Below are positions 58,401 to 64,000 of a stretch of DNA of 64,000 nt, piece after piece. Origin of the DNA: DATARN01 sp963851105 (lineage in GTDB: Bacteria; Actinomycetota; Acidimicrobiia; Acidimicrobiales; Palsa-688). The position numbers and the translations under genes were made by a program. Position 1 is the stretch's first letter. The number at the start of each line of letters is the position of its first letter. The DNA lies in assembly GCA_963851105.1 (NCBI GenBank), contig CAWKNP010000008.1:1-64000 (forward strand), given 5' to 3'. Below the pieces are notes generated by a model. The model did not search any database. It saw only the letters and a program-made list of their open reading frames with translations, and was not told where the DNA came from.

Positions 58401-61400
58401 CCCCTGGTTGGAGATGGTGGACTTGTTGGCGTCACCTGCATTGACGGTCACTTGGAAGGTCAAGTTGCCAGTGGTCAACGCCGCCACCGACGTCAATGTC
58501 CAGGTGACTGACCCTGCCGTCTCATTGACACCACAGCTCGGGGTGGTCCCACAACTGGCGGAGGCCGCCACGTAGGTCGTCCCGGCGGGGATCGCGTCGG
58601 TTACCGTCACCGGTCCCGACGGGGTACCACCTGAGTTCGTGATCGCCAGGTTGTAGGTGATAGCAACCGGCTGGCCGGCGGTAACCACCGTTCCAGCACC
58701 GGGGGTGGGTTCCGATTTGACGACCGAGATCGACGCGGGCGTGATCACCGGGTTGGTGATCGTGTTGGTGACACAGGTCGCGGCGTTACCGCAACCGGGA
58801 GTGTTGAAGTTGGTGAAGCTGGCGTGGTTGGAGATGGTGGACCCGTTGGCGTCGCCGGCGTTGACGATCACTTGGAACGTCACGTTGTTGGTGGTCAACG
58901 CCGCCACCGAGCTCAATGTCCAGGTGACAGTCCCCGTCGTCTCATTGACGCCGCAGCTCGGGGTGGTCCCACAGCTGGCGGAGGCCGCCACATAGGTCGT
59001 CCCGGCCGGGATGGCGTCGGTCACTGTCACCGCGCCCGACGCCGTACCACCCGAGTTGCTCACGGCCAGGTTGTACGTGATCGGCGTCGCCTGGCCCGAC
59101 GTGACCGTCACACCGGCACCGGGGGTCGGTTCCGACTTGGTGACGGTAATGGCGGGCACGGACAACACAGGGTTGGTGACGGTGTTGGTGGCACAGGTGG
59201 CGGCGTTGCCGCAACCGGGCGTGTTGACGTCGGTGAAGCTGCCCTGGTTGGAGATGGTGGACCCGTTGGCGTCGCCGGCGTTGACAGTCACTTGGAAGGT
59301 CAAGTTGTTGGTGGTCAACGGCGCCACCGCCGTCAATGTCCACGTGACCGTCCCCGAGGCAAAGTTCACGCTACAGCTGGGCGTCGTCCCACAGCTGGCC
59401 GAGGCCGCCATGTAGGTCGTCCCGGCCGGGATGGCGTCGGTCACTGTCACTGCCCCCGACGCCGTCCCACCTGAGTTGGTGACCGCCAACTGGTAGGTGA
59501 TCGGCGCGGCCTGGCCCGACGTGACCGTGACACCGGCACCTGGGGTGGGTTCCGATTTGACGACCGAGATTGAAGCGGGCGTGATCACCGGGTTGGTCAC
59601 CGTGTTGGTGATGCACGGACTGCCGACGCAGCCGGGCGTAAGGACATTGTTGAAGTTCCCCAGGTTGGAGATGGTGGCCCCGTTGGCGTCACCCACGTTG
59701 ACCGTCACCTGGAACGTCAAGTTGTTGGTGGTCAACGCCGCCACCGACGTCAACGTCCAGGTGACCGTCCCCGAGGCAAAGTTCACGCTGCAACTTGGCG
59801 TCGTCCCACAACTGGCCGACGCCGCCACATAGGTCGTCCCGGCCGGGATGGGATCGGTCACCGTGACTGCCCCCGACGCCGTCCCGCCCGAGTTCGTGAT
59901 CGCCAACTGGTAGGTGATCGGAGCCGCCTGGCCCGCGGTCACCGTGACCCCGGCACCGGGGGTCGGTTCCGACTTGATCACCGAGATCGACGCCGGCGTG
60001 ATCACCGGGTTGGTCACCGTGTTGGTGGCACAGGTCGCCGCGTTGCCGCAACCGGGAGTGTTGAAGTTGGTGAAGCTGGCGTGGTTGGAGATGGTGGACC
60101 CGTTGGCGTCGCCGGCGTTGACGATCACTTGGAACGTCACGTTGTTGGTGGTCAACGCCGCCACCGACGTCAATGTCCAGGTGACAGTCCCCGTCGCCTC
60201 ATTGACGCCGCAGCTCGGCGTCGTGCCACAACTGGCGGAGCCCGCCACATAGGTCGTCCCGGCCGGGATCGCGTCGGGCACTGTCACTGCCCCCGACGCC
60301 GCACCACCTGAGTTCGTGATCGCGAGGTTGTAGGTGATGGCAACCGGCTGGCCGGCGGTAACCGTCGTTCCAGCACCGGGGGTGAGCTCCGATTTGACGA
60401 CTGAGATCGAGGCGGGTGTGATCACCGGGTTGGTGACGTGTTGGTGGCACAGGTGGCGGCGTTGCCGCAACCGGGCGTGTTGACGTCGGTGAAGCTGCCC
60501 TGGTTGGAGATGGTGGACCCGTTGGCGTCGCCGGCGTTGACAGTCACTTGGAAGGTCAAGTTGTTGGTGGTCAACGGCGCCACCGACGTCAGTGTCCAAG
60601 TGACAGTTCCTGCCGCCTCATTGACGCCGCAGCTCGGCGTCGTCCCACAACTCGCCGACGCCGCCACATACGTGGTCCCCGCCGGAATGGCGTCGGTCAC
60701 CGTGACTGCCCCCGACGCCGTCCCACCCGAGTTCCCAATCGCCAACTGGTAGGTGATCGGCGCTGCCTGGCCCGACGTGACCGTGACCCCGGCACCCGGG
60801 GCGGGCTCCGATTTGACGACCGAGATCGACGCGGGCGTGATCACGGGATTGGTGACCGTGTTGGTGACACAGGTGGCGGCGCTGCCGCAACCCGGCGTCA
60901 TGACGTCGGTGAAGCTCCCCTGATTGGAGATGGTGGACCCGTTGGCGTCGCCCGCGTTGACCGTCACCTGGAACGTCAAGTTGTTGCTGCTCAACGGCGC
61001 CACCGACGTCAACGTCCAGGTAACCGTCCCCAAGGCAACGCTCACGCCGCAACTCGGCGTCGTCCCGCAACTCGCGGACGCCGCCACGTAGGTCGTGCCC
61101 GTAGGTATCGCGTCGGTCACCGTCACACTCCCCGACGCCGTCGCCCCGGAGTTGGCGATTGCCAGTTGGTAAGTGATCGGAGCCGCCTGACCCGCGGTCA
61201 CCGTGACGCCGGCACCCGGGGTCGGTTCCGACTTCATGACCGAGATCGACGCGGGCGTGATCACCGGGTTGGTCACCGTGTTGGTGACACAGGTCGCGGC
61301 ATTGCCGCAACCCGGCGTCATGACGTCAGTGAAGGTCCCCTGATTGGAAATGGTGGACCCGTTGGCGTCACCGGCGTTGACCGTCACCTGAAAGCTGAGG

Positions 61401-64000
61401 TTCTCGGAACTCAGCGGGGCGACTGATGTCAATGTCCATGTAACCGTCCCCGACGAGAACGTCACACCGCACGTCGGCGTCGCCGGCTGACACATCGCCG
61501 AGCCCGCCACATACGTCGTGCCAGCCGGGATTGCGTCGGTGACTGTGACCGGTACCGACGTGGCACCGCCCGAGTTGCTCACCGCCAGGACGTAGGTGAT
61601 CGGCGCGGACTGGCCCGACGTGACCGTGGCTCCGGCACTCGGGCTGGGTTCGGATTTGATCACCGAGATCGACGCGGGCGTGATCACGGGATTGGTAACC
61701 GTGTTGGTGGCACAGGTGGCGGCATTCCCACAGCCCGAAGTGTTGACGTCGGTGAAGCCGCCCTGGTTGGAGATGGTGGACCCGTTGGCGTCGCCCGCGT
61801 TGACGGTCACCTGGAAGGCCAAGTTGTTGGTGCTCAACGGCGCCACCGACGTCAGTGTCCAAGTGACAGTTCCTGCCGCCTCATTGACGCCGCAGCTCGG
61901 CGTCGTCCCACAACTCGCCGACGCCGCCACATACGTGGTCCCCGCCGGAATGGCGTCGGTCACCGTGACTGCCCCTGACGCCGTCCCGCCTGAGTTGGTG
62001 ATCGCCAACTGGTAGGTGATCGGCGCTGCCTGGCCCGACGTGACCGTGACCCCGGCACCCGGGGCGGGCTCCGATTTGACGACCGAGATCGACGCGGGCG
62101 TGATCACGGGATTGGTGACCGTGTTGGTGACACAGGTGGCGGCGTTGCCGCAGCCCGGCGTCATGACGTCGGTGAAGCTCCCCTGATTGGAGATGGTGGA
62201 CCCGTTGGCGTCGCCCGCGTTGACCGTCACCTGGAACGTCAAGTTGTTGCTGCTCAACGGCGCCACCGACGTCAACGTCCAGGTAACCGTCCCCAAGGCA
62301 ACGCTCACGCCGCAACTCGGCGTCGTCCCGCAACTCGCGGACGCCGCCACGTAGGTCGTGCCCGTAGGTATCGCGTCGGTCACCGTCACACTCCCCGACG
62401 CCGTCGCCCCGGAGTTGGCGATTGCCAGTTGGTAAGTGATCGGAGCCGCCTGACCCGCGGTCACCGTGACGCCGGCACCCGGGGTCGGTTCCGACTTGAT
62501 GACCGAGATCGACGCGGGCGTGATCACCGGGTTGGTGACCGTGTTGGTGACACAGGTGGCGGCGTTGCCGCAACCGGGAGTGTTCACGTCGGTGAAGGTC
62601 CCCTGATTGGAGATGGTGGACCCGTTGGCGTCACCCGCGTTCACCGTCACTTGGAACGTCAAGTTGTTGGTGGTCAACGCCGCCACCGACGTCAACGTCC
62701 AGGTGACCGTCCCCGAGCCAAAGTTCACGCCGCAGCTAGCTGTCGTCCCACAACTGGCCGAGGCCGCCACATAGGTCGTCCCGGCCGGGATGGCGTCGGT
62801 CACTGTGACCGCCCCTGACGCCGTCCCACCCGAGTTCCCAATCGCCAACTGGTAGGTGATCGGCGTCGCCTGGCCCGACGTGACCGTGACCCCGGCACCC
62901 GGGGTCGGTTCCGACTTGGCCACCGAGATCGACGCCGGCGTGATCACGGGATTGGTCACCGTGTTGGTGACACAGGTGGCGGCGGTTCCGCAACCCGGCG
63001 TCATGACGTCGGTGAAACTGGCGTGGTTCGAGATAGTCGAGTTGTTGGCGTCATTGGTATTGACGGTCGCCTGGAACGTCACGTTGCCAGTGGTCAACGC
63101 CGCCACCGAGGTCAATGTCCAGGTGACCGTCCCCGAGGCAAAGTTCACGCTGCAGCTTGGCGTCGTCCCACAACTGGCCGAGGCCGCCACATACGTGGTC
63201 CCCGCCGGGATGGCGTCGGTCACGGTGACTGCCCCTGACGCCGTCCCGCCTGAGTTGGTGATCGCCAACTGGTAGGTGATCGGCGCTGCCTGGCCCGACG
63301 TGACCGTGACCCCGGCACCTGGGGCGGGCTCCGATTTGACGACCGAGATCGACGCGGGCGTGATCACGGGATTGGTGACCGTGTTGGTGACACAGGTGGC
63401 GGCGTTGCCGCAACCCGGCGTCATGACGTCGGTGAAGCTCCCCTGATTGGAGATGGTGGACCCGTTGGCGTCGCCCACGTTGACCGTCACCTGGAACGTC
63501 AAGTTGTTGCTGCTCAACGGCGCCACCGACGTCAACGTCCAGGTAACCGTCCCCAAGGCAACGCTCACGCCGCAACTCGGCGTCGTCCCGCAACTCGCGG
63601 ACGCCGCCACGTAGGTCGTGCCCGTAGGTATCGCGTCGGTCACCGTCACACTCCCCGACGCCGTCGCCCCGGAGTTGGCGATTGCCAGTTGGTAAGTGAT
63701 CGGAGCCGCCTGACCCGCGGTCACCGTGACGCCGGCACCCGGGGTCGGTTCCGACTTGATGACCGAGATCGACGCGGGCGTGATCACCGGGTTGGTGACC
63801 GTGTTGGTGACACAGGTGGCGGCGTTGCCGCAACCGGGAGTGTTCACGTCGGTGAAGGTCCCCTGATTGGAGATGGTGGACCCGTTGGCGTCACCCGCGT
63901 TGACCGTCACTTGGAACGTCAAGTTGTTGGTGCTCAACGCCGCCACCGACGTCAACGTCCAGGTGACCGTCCCCGAGCCAAAGTTCACGCCGCAGCTAGC
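55413..64000 (-). CDS. Giant surface protein with DUF11 repeats and beta-helix, partial
   Basis: The gene enters from beyond the right edge and ends with a TAA at 55413. The N-terminal part in the window consists of 14 complete and one partial DUF11 repeats of 140 residues (consensus PASISVVKSEPTPGAGVTVT... with CGTTPSC and CGNAATC Cys pairs). A cadherin-like/VCBS domain follows (TVNADGTFRYNPPAGGFTGN), then a right-handed beta-helix domain of about 600 residues ending FTNCSLP. No wall-anchor motif is at the C-terminus. A one-base deletion near 60436 splits the frame. Without it, the window alone encodes more than 2800 residues. DUF11 repeats are found in very large surface proteins and adhesins. 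The gene is followed by the FGLLP-type gene. Confidence 0.88.
57896..64000. repeat. Tandem 420-bp repeats with 1260-bp higher-order units
   Basis: The sequence TGATCACCGGGTTGGT or close variants recurs about every 420 bp (for example 59578, 59998, 60418, 60838, 61258, 62518, 62938, 63778). A distinctive copy with GCGTCATGACGTCGGTGAAG recurs at 60838, 62098 and 63358, exactly 1260 bp apart. Sequence 62098-62738 and 63358-63998 differ at only a few positions, which shows recent three-repeat duplication. Copy number in an assembly may be unreliable. Confidence 0.9.

Noticed and set aside
57896..64000. Regular 420-bp repeats considered as CRISPR or satellite DNA
   Set aside because: The repeat unit is far too long for CRISPR, keeps an open reading frame and encodes DUF11 domains.

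Overview
The window is high-GC DNA with frequent GTG starts and many ATGA or GTGA stop/start overlaps. It carries a WhiB-like gene, a dnaK-grpE-dnaJ-cbpM-clpB cluster, septum-formation-type and FGLLP-type membrane proteins, DUF4232 lipoproteins and an LAxTG-like wall-sorting signal. Together these point to an actinobacterium. The threonine-rich stalk proteins, the CAP-repeat protein and the giant DUF11 protein would suit an uncultured Acidimicrobiia-like lineage, but that finer placement is inference.

Left part, about 1-24.4 kb: accessory DNA. It holds small secreted or membrane proteins, a decayed IS21-family element (5053-7900), two threonine-rich surface proteins, and a three-gene recombination operon: a canonical tyrosine recombinase, a small XRE-like regulator, and a 695-residue protein with eight tandem zinc ribbons joined to a degenerate recombinase. 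An operon typical of integrative elements or phages follows (truncated gene, ParB-like, HTH, WhiB-like remnant), then a secreted beta-helix protein. Two 157-bp direct repeats (19658-19814 and 24248-24404) each end in the 3' half of a tRNA-Lys(CUU) gene, as expected of attachment sites of integrative elements stacked at a tRNA gene that lies left of the window. The 4.6-kb unit between them holds a broken copy of the recombination operon, a secreted TNT-type NAD glycohydrolase and an IS110 transposase with a strongly structured upstream region.

Middle part, about 24.5-41.3 kb: probably chromosomal backbone for stress and proteostasis. A leftward series encodes a zinc-ribbon thioredoxin, a YceI-like protein, an HtrA-like protease, a DUF1931 histone-fold protein, a UBP zinc finger, a cNMP-binding/flavin reductase fusion and an HdeD-like membrane protein. 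Upstream are a LuxR-type regulator without its ATPase domain and a divergent PucR/CdaR-type regulator. The rightward chaperone operon dnaK-grpE-dnaJ(cbpA-type)-cbpM-clpB follows; dnaK is interrupted by an apparent single-base frameshift.

Right part, about 41.3-64 kb: cell envelope and surface. It has a membrane protein, a low-GC PI-PLC-like gene, a peptidoglycan amidase, an acyltransferase-SGNH protein, a coupled operon (septum-formation-like protein, polytopic membrane protein, methyltransferase, GT2 glycosyltransferase), an orphan OppB-type permease, a CAP-domain protein with beta-propeller-like repeats, an FGLLP-type membrane protein, and a giant DUF11-repeat/beta-helix surface protein running off the right edge. 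Its 420-bp repeats are arranged in 1260-bp higher-order blocks.

Single-base frameshifts recur: one each in seven otherwise coherent genes and six in istA. Some are probably sequence errors and should be checked before any gene is called dead.
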